From: Haloprofundus salilacus
Lineage (GTDB): Archaea > Halobacteriota > Halobacteria > Halobacteriales > Haloferacaceae
Reading direction: 5' to 3'
DNA length: 64,000 nucleotides
Assembly (NCBI RefSeq): GCF_020150815.1
Contig: NZ_CP083723.1
Coordinates: forward strand, 2,356,001 to 2,420,000
The stretch's first letter is position 1; the number at the start of each line of letters is the position of its first letter. The translations under genes were made by a program, and so were the position numbers. Shown here piece after piece: positions 25,930 to 34,785 of this stretch. Below the pieces are notes generated by a model, which ran no database searches, was not told the origin of the DNA, and worked only from the letters and a program-made list of their open reading frames with translations.

Positions 25930-26034
25930 ACAGAGGGGAGACGAGTGAGGGAGTATCACTGTTGCGCTTCGGCTGAAAACTGTGAACGAATATTTCACCA
26001 AGAGTTATTACCCCGGCGCAGCGTCACACTTCCA
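25930..26034. promoter_or_regulatory. GH13/GH15 divergent promoter region with a GTGAA-N7-TTCAC palindrome
   Basis: GTGAA (25982-25986) and TTCAC (25994-25998) form a perfect inverted repeat with a seven-base AT-rich centre (CGAATAT). Just after it, GTTATTA at about 26004-26010 is a plausible TATA element, 25-30 bases before the GH15 ATG. The repeat therefore sits where an activator or TrmB-type regulator could touch the promoter. I could not find a clear TATA for the GH13 gene. Confidence 0.45.
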
Positions 26035-28101
26035 ATGCAACTTCGCGACGCCCTCGACGACTACAAACGACACGAGGGCCACGACACCCGATTTCCGGGC
26101 GAACGCCGCTCGACGACCGGTCTCTTCTCGGGTCTCGGCGGCCGACTCGTCCACGTCGAACGCGACGGGTCGCTCCGCGACTTCGGCTACCCGCTGACCG
26201 GACGCAATGGCGTCGACCGGAGCCGTCTCGGACTCCGCGTCGACGGCGACGTTCACTGGTTCGACACCGACGAGACCGTCTCGCAGGCGTACCACGACGG
26301 GACGGCGCTGGTCGTCACCGAGCGCGAGACGCCCTTCGGAGCCCTCACGCAGTACGACCTCACCGTCGACGACGCCCACGTGACGCACGTCGAATTCGAC
26401 GGCGAGAGAGACGAACTCGAACTCGTCGCGTACGTCGGCCTCGCCCCGAACGCGCAGGACACGCGAATCGGTCAACTCTGCCACGAGGACTCCGTCGAAG
26501 TGTACCACACGACCGAACACGACTTCGTCGGCAGCGCGACCGGTTTCTCGGACCTCCACGGGCAGGTTCCGGCGCGCTTCGCCGAGGTGCTGGGCGACGC
26601 GGCGGTCGAACTCCCGCGACCCGTCTCCGAGGACCGCTACGAGGAGGACCGCCTCAGCGGCGACGTCGTCGCGTTCCTCCCCATCGAATCCGGGCGCGCG
26701 ACCCTGGTGACGCTTCTGACGGACGAGAACGCGACCGCCCGTGAGGCGGCGCTCGGCCGCCTCGACGAACTCGCGACGGCGTACGCCGACGTCGCGGCGC
26801 TTCGCCGGGCCGCCAAAGCGGAGACGGTCGACGTCCCCGACGACGCGCCGCACGCCGACGCAGTGGCGGCGGACGTTCGCGTGCTTCGCCTGCTCTCGGC
26901 GGAGACCGGCCTGCGCATCGCCGGACCCGACTTCGACCCCTACTACGCGCACTCGGGCGGCTACGGCTATACGTGGTTCCGCGACGACGCCGAGATATCG
27001 CTGTTCGTCGACGAGGCGTCCGAATACGTCGGTCTCGGTCTCGACGCGTGGGCCGAACGGAGCGCGCGGGCGTACCTCGCCACGCAACAGTCGGACGGGA
27101 CGTGGCCGCACCGCGTCTGGCCCCGCGACGGGACGCTCGCTCCGGGGTGGGCGAACGGCCGTCTCGAGGCGGGCGACGGCGTCGACTATCAGGCCGACCA
27201 GACCGGGAGCGTCGTCACGTTCCTGGCGTCGGTCGCGGGCGAACTCGACGGTGCCCTCCGCGACGAAGTCGTCACGGCGCTCGATGCCGCCCTCGACGGA
27301 CTCGACGACACGCTCGCCGACGACGGGCGACCCATCGCCTGTCAGAACGCGTGGGAAAACATGAACGGCCGGTTCAGCCACACGGCAGCGACGTTCCTCG
27401 GCGCGTACGCGGCGGTCGCCGACGCCGACCTCGACGCGGAGACGACGGCGCACGCGAAGGAGCAGGCCGACCGCATCTACGAGGCACTCGACGACCTCTG
27501 GGTCGGTGAGCGCGAAATCTACGCGCTCCGTGAGTGCGAGAGCGCCGACGAGGCGGCGGGATTCGACGCGGGCGAACTGGACTCTCGCTACGACTCGGCG
27601 TCGCTGGCGCTTGCGGCGGCGCACCGACTGTACGCCCGTGTGGGCGAGGTCGACGACGAGCGACTCGACCGACTCGTCTCGCACGTCGAGAACACGGTCG
27701 AGGGTCTCTGGCACGACCCCGACGAGAGCGAAGTTCGCGGCCTCGTCCGCTACGAGGGCGACGGGTGGCGCCAGCGCTGGCAGGGCCACGAGAAGATCTG
27801 GACCGTCTCGACGGCATGGGGCGCACACGCCGCCGCGAGCACGACTGCCCTCCTTCGCGAATACGGCGACGCGCGGGCCGAGGCGTTCGCAACGACGACG
27901 GGCGAGTTGCTGTCGCTCGTGCTCCCGGACGGCCCGCTCTGCATGGAGACGGGCTACCTGCCCGAGCAGGTGTTCGACGACGGGACGCCCGACAGCGCGA
28001 CGCCGCTGGGATGGCCGCACGCGCTTCGACTGGCGACGGTCGCGCTCGCGGACGAACTCGGTCTCGACGTGGGCGCTCGAACGCCGACGCTCGCGGACTG
28101 A
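26035..28101 (+). CDS. GH15 glucoamylase, cytoplasmic
   Basis: A 688-residue glucoamylase. The N-terminal 260 residues are a beta super-sandwich; the rest is the (alpha/alpha)6 barrel of GH15. Recognisable active-site segments are YTWFRDDAE, DGTWPHRVWPRDG, CQNAWENMNGRFSHTAA (general acid Glu region, about residue 440) and METGYLPEQ (general base region, about 636). It releases glucose from maltodextrin ends. There is no signal peptide, so it works on imported sugar. The ATG at 26035 gives the standard N-terminus; a far longer frame upstream is only the antisense of the GH13 gene. Confidence 0.9.
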   Translation: MQLRDALDDYKRHEGHDTRFPGERRSTTGLFSGLGGRLVHVERDGSLRDFGYPLTGRNGVDRSRLGLRVDGDVHWFDTDETVSQAYHDGTALVVTERETPFGALTQYDLTVDDAHVTHVEFDGERDELELVAYVGLAPNAQDTRIGQLCHEDSVEVYHTTEHDFVGSATGFSDLHGQVPARFAEVLGDAAVELPRPVSEDRYEEDRLSGDVVAFLPIESGRATLVTLLTDENATAREAALGRLDELATAYADVAALRRAAKAETVDVPDDAPHADAVAADVRVLRLLSAETGLRIAGPDFDPYYAHSGGYGYTWFRDDAEISLFVDEASEYVGLGLDAWAERSARAYLATQQSDGTWPHRVWPRDGTLAPGWANGRLEAGDGVDYQADQTGSVVTFLASVAGELDGALRDEVVTALDAALDGLDDTLADDGRPIACQNAWENMNGRFSHTAATFLGAYAAVADADLDAETTAHAKEQADRIYEALDDLWVGEREIYALRECESADEAAGFDAGELDSRYDSASLALAAAHRLYARVGEVDDERLDRLVSHVENTVEGLWHDPDESEVRGLVRYEGDGWRQRWQGHEKIWTVSTAWGAHAAASTTALLREYGDARAEAFATTTGELLSLVLPDGPLCMETGYLPEQVFDDGTPDSATPLGWPHALRLATVALADELGLDVGARTPTLAD

Positions 28102-28182
28102 GCGCCGAGAGAAAGAGCCGCCGGAGCTGCGAGAGCCACCGAAACTGGAACCGCTGGAACTGAAACTGGAGTCAGCCGACGC

Positions 28183-29310
28183 TTACGCCGAGGGCGTCGT
28201 CACCGTCTCCGCGCGCTCTTCGAACGCGAGCGACTCGCCCGTCTCTCCGTCGAAGAGATGGATGTCCATCTCGTCGAACGAGATGGCGATAGTGTCCTCG
28301 GGTTCGGGTTCGACGTCGGAGTCGACGCGAGCGATGAAATCGGGAGCGAGGTCCAAGTAGAGGTAGTTGTCGCTGCCGATCGGTTCGACGACTTCGACTG
28401 TCGTCCGGATGCCGTCGGCGGCGTCGACGACGTACACGTCCTCCGGGCGGATGCCGAACGAGAGGCGGTCGCCGTCGGAGACGCTCGGGTAGTCGGCGGC
28501 GCTGACGGCGTAGTCGAAGCGCCCGGAGTTGTCTTCGAGACGGACCGCGTCGCCGGAGACGCTGGCGCGAACGTCGATGAAGTTCATTGACGGCGACCCG
28601 ACGAACCCGCCGACGAACTCGTTAGCGGGGTTCCGGTACACCTCCTTCGGCGCGCCGACCTGCTGGAGTTCGCCGTCTTTGAGGATGACGATGCGGTCGC
28701 CCATCGTCATCGCCTCCTCCTGATCGTGGGTGACGTAGATGGACGTCGTTTCGAGGTCGTTCTGGAGGCGCTGAATCTCGGTGCGCATCGACGTCCGGAG
28801 TTTGGCGTCCAGATTCGACAGCGGTTCGTCGAAGAGGAACACGTCGGGTTCGCGGACGATGGCGCGGCCGAGAGCGACGCGCTGTTTCTGCCCGCCTGAG
28901 AGTTCGTTCGGCCGGTCGTCGAGCAGGTCCTCGATGCCCATCATCTCGGCCGTCTCGCGGACGCGCTCGTGGCGCTCGTCCTTCGAGAGGTCGGTGCTCA
29001 TTCGGAGGCCGAACGCCATGTTCTCGCGGACCGTCTTGTGCGGGTAGAGCGCGTAGTTCTGGAACACCATCGCCACGTCGCGCTTCCGAGCGTGGACGTT
29101 GGTCACGTCCTCGCCGTCGATGGTGATGCGCCCCGAGGTCGGTTGCTCCAACCCCGCGAGCATCCGCAGCGTCGTCGACTTCCCGCAGCCCGAGGGACCG
29201 ACGACGGTGATGAACTCGCCGTCCGCGACGTCGAGGGAGACGTCGTCGACGGCGACGATCTGGCCGTTGTCGAACTCCTTTCTGAGATCATCGAGCGTTA
29301 CAGTTCCCAT
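28183..29310 (-). CDS. malK: Sugar ABC transporter ATP-binding protein (MalK/UgpC family)
   Basis: A 375-residue ATPase. Walker A GPSGCGKST (about residues 38-46), signature LSGGQKQRVALGR, Walker B FLFDEPLSNLD and the switch His in IYVTHDQEEAM are all present. The C-terminal 130 residues are the TOBE/MalK regulatory domain. It powers the importer encoded by malEFG on the opposite strand. I chose the ATG at 29310 because MalK proteins begin just before the first strand (TVTLDDLRKEF). A minus-strand TATACC at 29335-29340 fits a leaderless transcript. Confidence 0.92.
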   Translation of the reverse strand: MGTVTLDDLRKEFDNGQIVAVDDVSLDVADGEFITVVGPSGCGKSTTLRMLAGLEQPTSGRITIDGEDVTNVHARKRDVAMVFQNYALYPHKTVRENMAFGLRMSTDLSKDERHERVRETAEMMGIEDLLDDRPNELSGGQKQRVALGRAIVREPDVFLFDEPLSNLDAKLRTSMRTEIQRLQNDLETTSIYVTHDQEEAMTMGDRIVILKDGELQQVGAPKEVYRNPANEFVGGFVGSPSMNFIDVRASVSGDAVRLEDNSGRFDYAVSAADYPSVSDGDRLSFGIRPEDVYVVDAADGIRTTVEVVEPIGSDNYLYLDLAPDFIARVDSDVEPEPEDTIAISFDEMDIHLFDGETGESLAFEERAETVTTPSA

Positions 29311-29555
29311 TGTCTCCACGAGTGGAGAGCAGGTGGTATAGTTCTTACCCTCGAAATAGAATTTGTGACGCACAATTTCGTAGTAGATTCCGGTGAGTCG
29401 GCCGACGGGGAGGGTTTCGTGTCACAGAATCGTTTGTGGATGATTGGTTATTCGAGAGCCACAGGCGCTGTAAGCCGTATGTGACGATTGTGTGAACAAT
29501 CATGCCATACCCGAAGATTTAAGGTTTGAACTACTTATTCATCTCATATTCATCC
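29311..29555. promoter_or_regulatory. Divergent malK/malE promoter region with two TTGT...ACAA palindromes
   Basis: The malK TATA (minus strand) is at 29335-29340 and the malE TATA, TTTAAG, at about 29518-29523. TTGTG-ACG-CACAA (29363-29375) lies upstream of the malK box. GATTGT-GTGA-ACAATC (29486-29501) lies upstream of the malE box. They share TTGT/ACAA arms, so one regulator might bind both. TrmB is the obvious candidate, though the sites are unlike the Halobacterium TrmB motif I remember. Confidence 0.5.
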
Positions 29556-30848
29556 ATGACAATGGACCGCAGAACCGTGCTGAAGAACCTCGGCGTCGCC
29601 GGCGGTATCGGCGCGCTGGCGGGTTGTGTCGGCGTACAGGAACAGGGCGAGACGGACTCCTCCGGCGGTGACGGAAACAGCTCCGACGGCGAGTCGTCGG
29701 AATCGTCGGGGTCGACCGACTCCGGTCCATCGGGAACCGCGACGGTGTGGTACTCGTTGCCAGAATCGGAGAAAGACGAGCGTGAGGAGTCGATACAGCA
29801 GTTCGAGGACCAGACGAACCACAGCATCGAGAACTCGGACATCTCCGACATGGAGAAGAAGACGACGAGCGCCATCCCCGCCGGACAGGGGCCGCACACG
29901 TTCGAGTGGGCTCACGACTGGGTCGGTGACTACTCCGAGCGCGGGTTCATCGTCGACCGGAGCGACCAGTTGAACGTCGACCTCGGCCAGTTCACCGAGG
30001 CCGCCGCCGACGCCGTCCAGTTCGAAGACGGCGTGTACGGCCTTCCGCACGACGCGGAGACGGTGACGCTCATCTACAACACTGACATCGTCGACGAAGC
30101 GCCGGAGACGGTCGCGGACATGAAGTCCGTGATGGAGGAGTATCACGACCCGAGCAACAACCAGTACGGGCTGGGCTACCCGTTCGCCGACCCGTACTTC
30201 CTCAGCGCGTGGCTGCAGGCGTTCGACGGCTACCTCTTCGACCCCACACGCGACGACGAACTCGGCGTCGACAAGGCCGAAACCATCGAAGGTGCGCAGT
30301 TCGCCGTCGACAACTTCGTCCCCTACATGCCGAACGACCCGGTGTACGAACCGCAGGCGTCGGCGTTCGCGGAGGGCAACGCCGCCTTCGCCATCAACGG
30401 CCCGTGGTATCTCGCGACGCTCAACGAGAAGGGCGTCAACTACGAGGTCACGAAGCTGCCCACCCCCGAAGGCGGAAGCCCTACCCCGTACACGGGTATC
30501 ACGATGTGGTACTTCACATCGGGGATGGAAGAGGGCGACGACGACGCCGTCGCTGCACAGGAGTTCATCGAGTGGTACACCACGAACGAGGACCTCATCC
30601 TCGAGAACGCCGAGCAACAGGGCATGATTCCGGTGCTGAAGAGCCTCGTCGAGGGCGGCGACCTTCCCGACACCGTCCAAGGGTTCTCCGAAGCCGTCCA
30701 GCAGGGCGTCCCGATGCCGTCGGACCCGAAGATGAACCAGGTGTGGGACCCCGTGAAGAACGCGCTCACGAAGATGTTCAACGGCGACGCCGACCCCGAG
30801 TCGGCGATGAAGCAGGCCGCGAACGAGATCCGCAGTAACTGGGAGTAA
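29556..30848 (+). CDS. malE: Maltodextrin ABC transporter substrate-binding lipoprotein
   Basis: A 430-residue protein. A twin-arginine RRTVLKN and a hydrophobic stretch ending in the lipobox LAGC mark it as a TAT lipoprotein anchored outside the cell. A Ser/Gly/Asp linker of about 35 residues precedes a solute-binding family 1 domain (FEWAHDWVGDY, GLPHDAETVTLIYNTDIV, FAINGPWYLA), as in MalE. It is followed eight bases later by malF, so malEFG form an operon. I chose the ATG at 29556; 29562 (MDRR) is also possible. Confidence 0.92.
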   Translation: MTMDRRTVLKNLGVAGGIGALAGCVGVQEQGETDSSGGDGNSSDGESSESSGSTDSGPSGTATVWYSLPESEKDEREESIQQFEDQTNHSIENSDISDMEKKTTSAIPAGQGPHTFEWAHDWVGDYSERGFIVDRSDQLNVDLGQFTEAAADAVQFEDGVYGLPHDAETVTLIYNTDIVDEAPETVADMKSVMEEYHDPSNNQYGLGYPFADPYFLSAWLQAFDGYLFDPTRDDELGVDKAETIEGAQFAVDNFVPYMPNDPVYEPQASAFAEGNAAFAINGPWYLATLNEKGVNYEVTKLPTPEGGSPTPYTGITMWYFTSGMEEGDDDAVAAQEFIEWYTTNEDLILENAEQQGMIPVLKSLVEGGDLPDTVQGFSEAVQQGVPMPSDPKMNQVWDPVKNALTKMFNGDADPESAMKQAANEIRSNWE

Positions 30849-30856
30849 GCCAACAG

Positions 30857-31822
30857 ATGAGCACCGTGTCACGCGTCGCTCGCCGCGTCGAGGACGTTCC
30901 GTTCCTCGACAAGCGGGACGCGTCGCTACTGTTCGTCCTCCCTGGCTTGTTCGTCTTCTCGGCGTTCATGCTGTTCCCGGTGCTGTACCTCGTCGGTATC
31001 TCCTTTACGAACGCCGAACCGGCGAACCTCTTCGCGGGTGACGGGGCAGTGGCGGTGCTGACGTTCGGCGAGGCGACGTTCGTCGGACTCGAGAACTACG
31101 CGAGCGTCCTTACGGACCCGCAGTTCTGGAACTCCTTCGGCATCACGTGGCTGTTCGTCGCGACGAGCGTCGCGCTGAAGCTCGTTCTGAGCATCGGCAT
31201 CGCGCTCGTCGTCACCGGCAAGCGCGTGCGAGGGAAGCGCTTCATGCGTTCGCTCATCATCCTCCCGATGGGGCTGCCGGCCATCTTCACCATCACGGTG
31301 TGGCGCGGCATCTTCAGCTCCGCGGAGTTCGGTCTCGCGAATCAGGTTCTCCGCTCGCTCGGGATGGGAACCGTCTCGTGGCTGAGCGAGCGCTGGATGG
31401 CGTTCGTCGCGTACAACATCACCGAGGCGTGGCTCGCCTACCCGTTCATGGTCATCATCACCGTCAGCGCGCTGCAGGACGTCCCCGACGAACTGCACGA
31501 GGCGGCAATGGTCGACGGCGCGGGCTACCTCTCGCGCTTCTTCCACGTGACGCTGCCCTCGATAAAGCGGCCGGTGCTGTTCGCGTCGATTCTGACGGCG
31601 GCGGCGTCGTTCCAGCAGTTCCTCATCCCCTACGTGTTCAACGAAGGGGGACCGGCGCGGCAGAACGAACTGGTCGTCGTCTACGGCTACCGTGAGGCGT
31701 TCTCCTTCTCCGCCTACGGCGAGGGGGCGGCCATCTCCATCATCGCCGTCGCCTTCATCGGCGCGTTCATGTGGTTGAACGTCAAGCGTGGGAAACTCGC
31801 CGACGGGGTGAGCGACTCGTGA
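30857..31822 (+). CDS. malF: Maltodextrin ABC transporter permease MalF
   Basis: A 321-residue membrane protein with six helices and the permease EAA loop (about residues 214-233): DELHEAAMVDGAGYLSRFF, which contacts MalK. The first helix follows the cytoplasmic segment VPFLDKRDASLLFVLPG. Its stop overlaps the GTG start of malG (GTGA). MalF and MalG form the channel of the importer. Confidence 0.92.
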   Translation: MSTVSRVARRVEDVPFLDKRDASLLFVLPGLFVFSAFMLFPVLYLVGISFTNAEPANLFAGDGAVAVLTFGEATFVGLENYASVLTDPQFWNSFGITWLFVATSVALKLVLSIGIALVVTGKRVRGKRFMRSLIILPMGLPAIFTITVWRGIFSSAEFGLANQVLRSLGMGTVSWLSERWMAFVAYNITEAWLAYPFMVIITVSALQDVPDELHEAAMVDGAGYLSRFFHVTLPSIKRPVLFASILTAAASFQQFLIPYVFNEGGPARQNELVVVYGYREAFSFSAYGEGAAISIIAVAFIGAFMWLNVKRGKLADGVSDS

Positions 31823-32901
31823 GCTTCCTGCGCGGTGTCACACGGAAGCTGAAGGAGGACGCCCGGAACGTCGCGATGACGCCGGTCGAGACGGCCCGCG
31901 GCGCGAAGTACACCGTCGACGGCGTCCGTCGGGGGGAGATTCCCCCGTCGAAGCCGCTGAAGACCGTCGTGGCGACGCTCGGTGCGCTCGTCCTCGTCGC
32001 GGGGCTGATGTTCCCCATCTACTGGATTCTGATGGCGGCGCTGTCGGGCTCCGGCGGTTCCATCTACTCGTCTGGCGGCCTCCGGTTGCTCCCGGAGAAT
32101 CCCTCGCTACAGCCGTTCATCTGGGTCGTCGGCGACCTCATCGTCCCCGGCTACGCCATCAGCGTCAACGTGCCGCTGACAGACCTCGCGGTTGTGTTCA
32201 ACACGCCCGAGATCACGTTCCTCGACGCCTCTGACCACGGCGTCGACCGGCCGTCGGAGTTCAAACAGTTCTTCTGGAACAGCCTCACCGTCTCGATTCC
32301 GACGGTCATCATCGCGATGTGTCTCATCGTGCCGGCGTCGTACGCGCTGTCGCGCCGCGAGTTCATCTTCCGGCGGAAGATTCTGTTTACCTACGTCCTC
32401 CTGACGCAGGTCGGCGGCGGACTCGGAATCGCGCTGCTCATCGGCCTGTACGCGGTGTACGTCCAGATCGGACTCAACGACAGCAAACTCGCGCTCGCCG
32501 TCTACTACGCGGCGACGGCGGTGCCGTTCAACACGTGGCTGCTGAAGACGTACATGGACGGCATCCCCGTCTCCTACGAGGAGGCGGCCGTCGTCGACGG
32601 CGCGCCGCCGTGGCGCGTCGTTACGGAGGTCATCATCCCACTGTCGGCGGCGGGGCTGGCGACAGTGTTCATCTTCGTCTTCCTGACGGGGTGGACGGAG
32701 TTCGTCGTCGCGCAGACGCTCCTCGGCACGGACAACTACACACTCCCCGTGGGACTGTTCTCGCTCATCAGCGAGTACTCCATCCCGTGGGCGCGGTTCT
32801 CGGCGTTCGCGCTGACGTTCGCCGCACCCATCATGCTCGTCTACCTGTTCGCCCAGCGCTACATCGAGGGCGGCCTGTCGTTCAGCGGCATGGAAGGGTA
32901 G
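31819..32901 (+). CDS. malG: Maltodextrin ABC transporter permease MalG
   Basis: A 360-residue membrane protein with a six-helix permease core and the EAA loop SYEEAAVVDGAPPWRVV (about residues 253-269). An N-terminal cytoplasmic stretch of about 45 residues and a long external loop after helix 1 are typical of MalG. The GTG at 31819 overlaps the malF stop, so translation is coupled. It is the last gene of malEFG, and a T-run lies 17 bases after its stop. Confidence 0.92.
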   Translation: MSFLRGVTRKLKEDARNVAMTPVETARGAKYTVDGVRRGEIPPSKPLKTVVATLGALVLVAGLMFPIYWILMAALSGSGGSIYSSGGLRLLPENPSLQPFIWVVGDLIVPGYAISVNVPLTDLAVVFNTPEITFLDASDHGVDRPSEFKQFFWNSLTVSIPTVIIAMCLIVPASYALSRREFIFRRKILFTYVLLTQVGGGLGIALLIGLYAVYVQIGLNDSKLALAVYYAATAVPFNTWLLKTYMDGIPVSYEEAAVVDGAPPWRVVTEVIIPLSAAGLATVFIFVFLTGWTEFVVAQTLLGTDNYTLPVGLFSLISEYSIPWARFSAFALTFAAPIMLVYLFAQRYIEGGLSFSGMEG

Positions 32902-32917
32902 CCGCCTTCTGCCTCCG

Positions 32918-32923
32918 TTTTTT
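32918..32923 (+). terminator. Poly-T terminator after malG
   Basis: Six T residues follow the malG stop at 32918-32923 in an otherwise GC-rich stretch. T-runs of this kind end transcripts in archaea, and it marks the end of the malEFG unit. Confidence 0.5.
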
Positions 32924-32991
32924 GCGAGAAGCGACCGAGACGCCGAACGGCGGCGCTCGTGTGTCGTCGGAGAGTAGGCGAAACCGGGCGA

Positions 32992-33813
32992 CTACGACCC
33001 GGCCAACAGAAACCGGAGCGCGTCCGGCAGCCGCTCGGCCCACGCGTCCTCGTGGTGAATCGCCTCGTCGTCGACGACGAATCGGAGTTCGTCCTCGCCG
33101 TATCCCTTCTCGCGGAGCAGCCTCACCATCCGCTCGGCGTCCTCGATGTACTCGCGCGTCCGCTCGGGGTCGTCAGGTCGCTCGTTGCCGCCGACGTCGA
33201 CGTAGAGTCGTCCCGAGGCGTACGACCGCGTGTTGACGTAGTCGAATATCTCGCGGTTCCACCAGAACGCCGGACTCATCACGCCCGCAAAGCCAAAGAC
33301 TCGAGCGTACTCGAAGAAGCCGTAGAGGCTGACGAGGCCGCCCAGCGACGACCCCATCAGACCCGTCGCGTCGCGGTCGGTTCGAGTGTGGAACTCCCTG
33401 TCGATGACGGGTTTGAGTTCCGAGGCGAGAAAGTCGAGGTAGGCGTCGGCGTCGCCGCCGCCGAACTCTGCGTGTTCGTGCAGGGTGTACTCGTTTCGGC
33501 GGTTGTCGGTGCCGTGCGGAATCGCGACGACGATTGCTTCAACTCCCTCCTCGCTCAGCGCCTGCATCGTCTCGTCGACGCGCCACTCGCCGTCGTTGCT
33601 CGTGCGCTCGTCGAAGAGGTTACGCCCGTCGTGCATGTAGAGGACGGGATAGTTCCAGTCGCTCTCGCGGTACGACGGCGGGAGATAGACGGAGATACGT
33701 CGCGGCGGAAGGAGCGACGATTCGGGGTCGAGTTCGTCGGAGACGAGCACGTCGCCGACGACGGTGTGGTCGTCGGTCGGGTCGTACGCGCGCCAGTCGG
33801 GGTCGGCGTCCAT
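32992..33813 (-). CDS. Alpha/beta-hydrolase, esterase family (enterochelin esterase-like)
   Basis: A 273-residue cytoplasmic protein of the esterase D/Fes family. RRISVYLPPSYRES and YPVLYMHDGRNLFDE form the first strands and oxyanion area. GLMGSSLGGLVSLYG is the nucleophile elbow with the catalytic Ser, and HHEDAWAERLPDAL carries the final His. The substrate is unknown; related enzymes act on acyl or siderophore esters. It is convergent with malG and might deacetylate sugars, but that is only a guess from position. Confidence 0.8.
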   Translation of the reverse strand: MDADPDWRAYDPTDDHTVVGDVLVSDELDPESSLLPPRRISVYLPPSYRESDWNYPVLYMHDGRNLFDERTSNDGEWRVDETMQALSEEGVEAIVVAIPHGTDNRRNEYTLHEHAEFGGGDADAYLDFLASELKPVIDREFHTRTDRDATGLMGSSLGGLVSLYGFFEYARVFGFAGVMSPAFWWNREIFDYVNTRSYASGRLYVDVGGNERPDDPERTREYIEDAERMVRLLREKGYGEDELRFVVDDEAIHHEDAWAERLPDALRFLLAGS

Positions 33814-33950
33814 ACGTTTCGGTCCGGCGGAGACGACGTAACGGTTGTCAGAGCGTCACGCCCGCGCGGAGGCGTCGACGTCGGCGGGGCGCGGCCGACC
33901 ATGTCGCAGTTTGCGACGGGGACGCACGCGAATCACTCGGATTCGAAGTT

Positions 33951-34104
33951 CTTAAACGGGGATGACCGAAAGTAGGGACAACTCGCTGGACGACGGGCCG
34001 CCAGCGGGCACCCGACCCCGCCGCACGGCGGACGGGACGAAATGTGGCTAACCGGGGTCTCGTACCTCGAACGGCTGAATCGCAAGCGCCCGTGGTGATA
34101 CACG
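33951..34104 (+). promoter_or_regulatory. rpl15e promoter and structured leader
   Basis: TTAAAC in TCTTAAACGG at 33951-33960 is the only TATA-like element, so transcription should start near 33976, leaving a leader of about 130 bases. In it CGCTGG (33984-33989) pairs with CCAGCG (34001-34006), extendable to eight pairs, and CCGCC (34018-34022) pairs with GGCGG (34027-34031). Long leaders are unusual among the mostly leaderless genes here. Confidence 0.45.
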
Positions 34105-34695
34105 ATGGCAAAAAGCTTCTACTCGCACATCCGCGACGCGTGGCAGACCCCCGGCGACGGCAAACTCGCCGAACTCCAGTGGCAGCGAAAACAGGAATGG
34201 CGCCGACAGGGCGCTATCGAGCGAATCGAGCGCCCGACGCGCCTCGACAAAGCCCGCGAACTCGGCTACAAGGCCAAGCAGGGCATCATTGTGGTGCGCG
34301 TCGCGGTGCGCAAAGGTAACGCCCGCAAGCGCCGCCACAAGGCGGGTCGCCGCTCGAAGCGTCAGGGCGTCAACCGCATCGGTCGCCGCAAGAGCATCCA
34401 GCGCATCGCCGAGGAGCGCGCCTCGCGCAAGTACGTGAACCTCCGCCTGCTCAACTCCTACTGGGTCGGCGAGGACGGCTCGCAGAAGTGGTTCGAGATG
34501 ATCCTCGTGGACCCGAACCACCCGGCGATCCAAAACGACGACGACCTCAACTGGATCTGCTCGGACAAGCACAAAGGTCGCGCGTTCCGCGGCCTCACCA
34601 ACGAGGGCAAGCGAAACCGCGGTCTCAACAACCGCGGCAAAGGGACCGAGCACAACCGTCCGAGCGCCAACAGCGGCAAGAGCCGCGGCAAGTAA
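34105..34695 (+). CDS. rpl15e: Large ribosomal subunit protein L15e
   Basis: A 196-residue L15e, the usual length. It begins AKSFYSHIRDAWQTP, is strongly basic compared with its neighbours (VRKGNARKRRHKAGRRSKRQGVNRIG), and has the C-terminal GLTNEGKRNRGLNNRGKGTEHNRPS. It belongs to the 50S subunit and is shared with eukaryotes. It seems to be a single gene with its own long leader. Confidence 0.98.
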   Translation: MAKSFYSHIRDAWQTPGDGKLAELQWQRKQEWRRQGAIERIERPTRLDKARELGYKAKQGIIVVRVAVRKGNARKRRHKAGRRSKRQGVNRIGRRKSIQRIAEERASRKYVNLRLLNSYWVGEDGSQKWFEMILVDPNHPAIQNDDDLNWICSDKHKGRAFRGLTNEGKRNRGLNNRGKGTEHNRPSANSGKSRGK

Positions 34696-34785
34696 GCGCT
34701 CGCTCCGAAACCCGATTCTCCCGTTTATCGCCGCCGCGAGCGAGCGCTCTCGGACCAGGGCAGTCGACACGCCAAGCGTCGGGTC

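Noticed and set aside
25525-26034. Upstream 170-codon extension of the glucoamylase frame
   Set aside because: It overlaps the GH13 gene on the opposite strand, has shadow-type composition, and the conserved GH15 N-terminus starts at the ATG at 26035.
26008-28020. A 670-codon open frame on the minus strand
   Set aside because: Antisense shadow of the GH15 glucoamylase, with low-complexity Arg/Val content and no motif.
33962-34051. A 29-codon ORF (MTESRDNSL...) in front of rpl15e
   Set aside because: Its ATG lies only about six bases after the TATA-like element, upstream of the expected transcript start, so it is unlikely to be transcribed.
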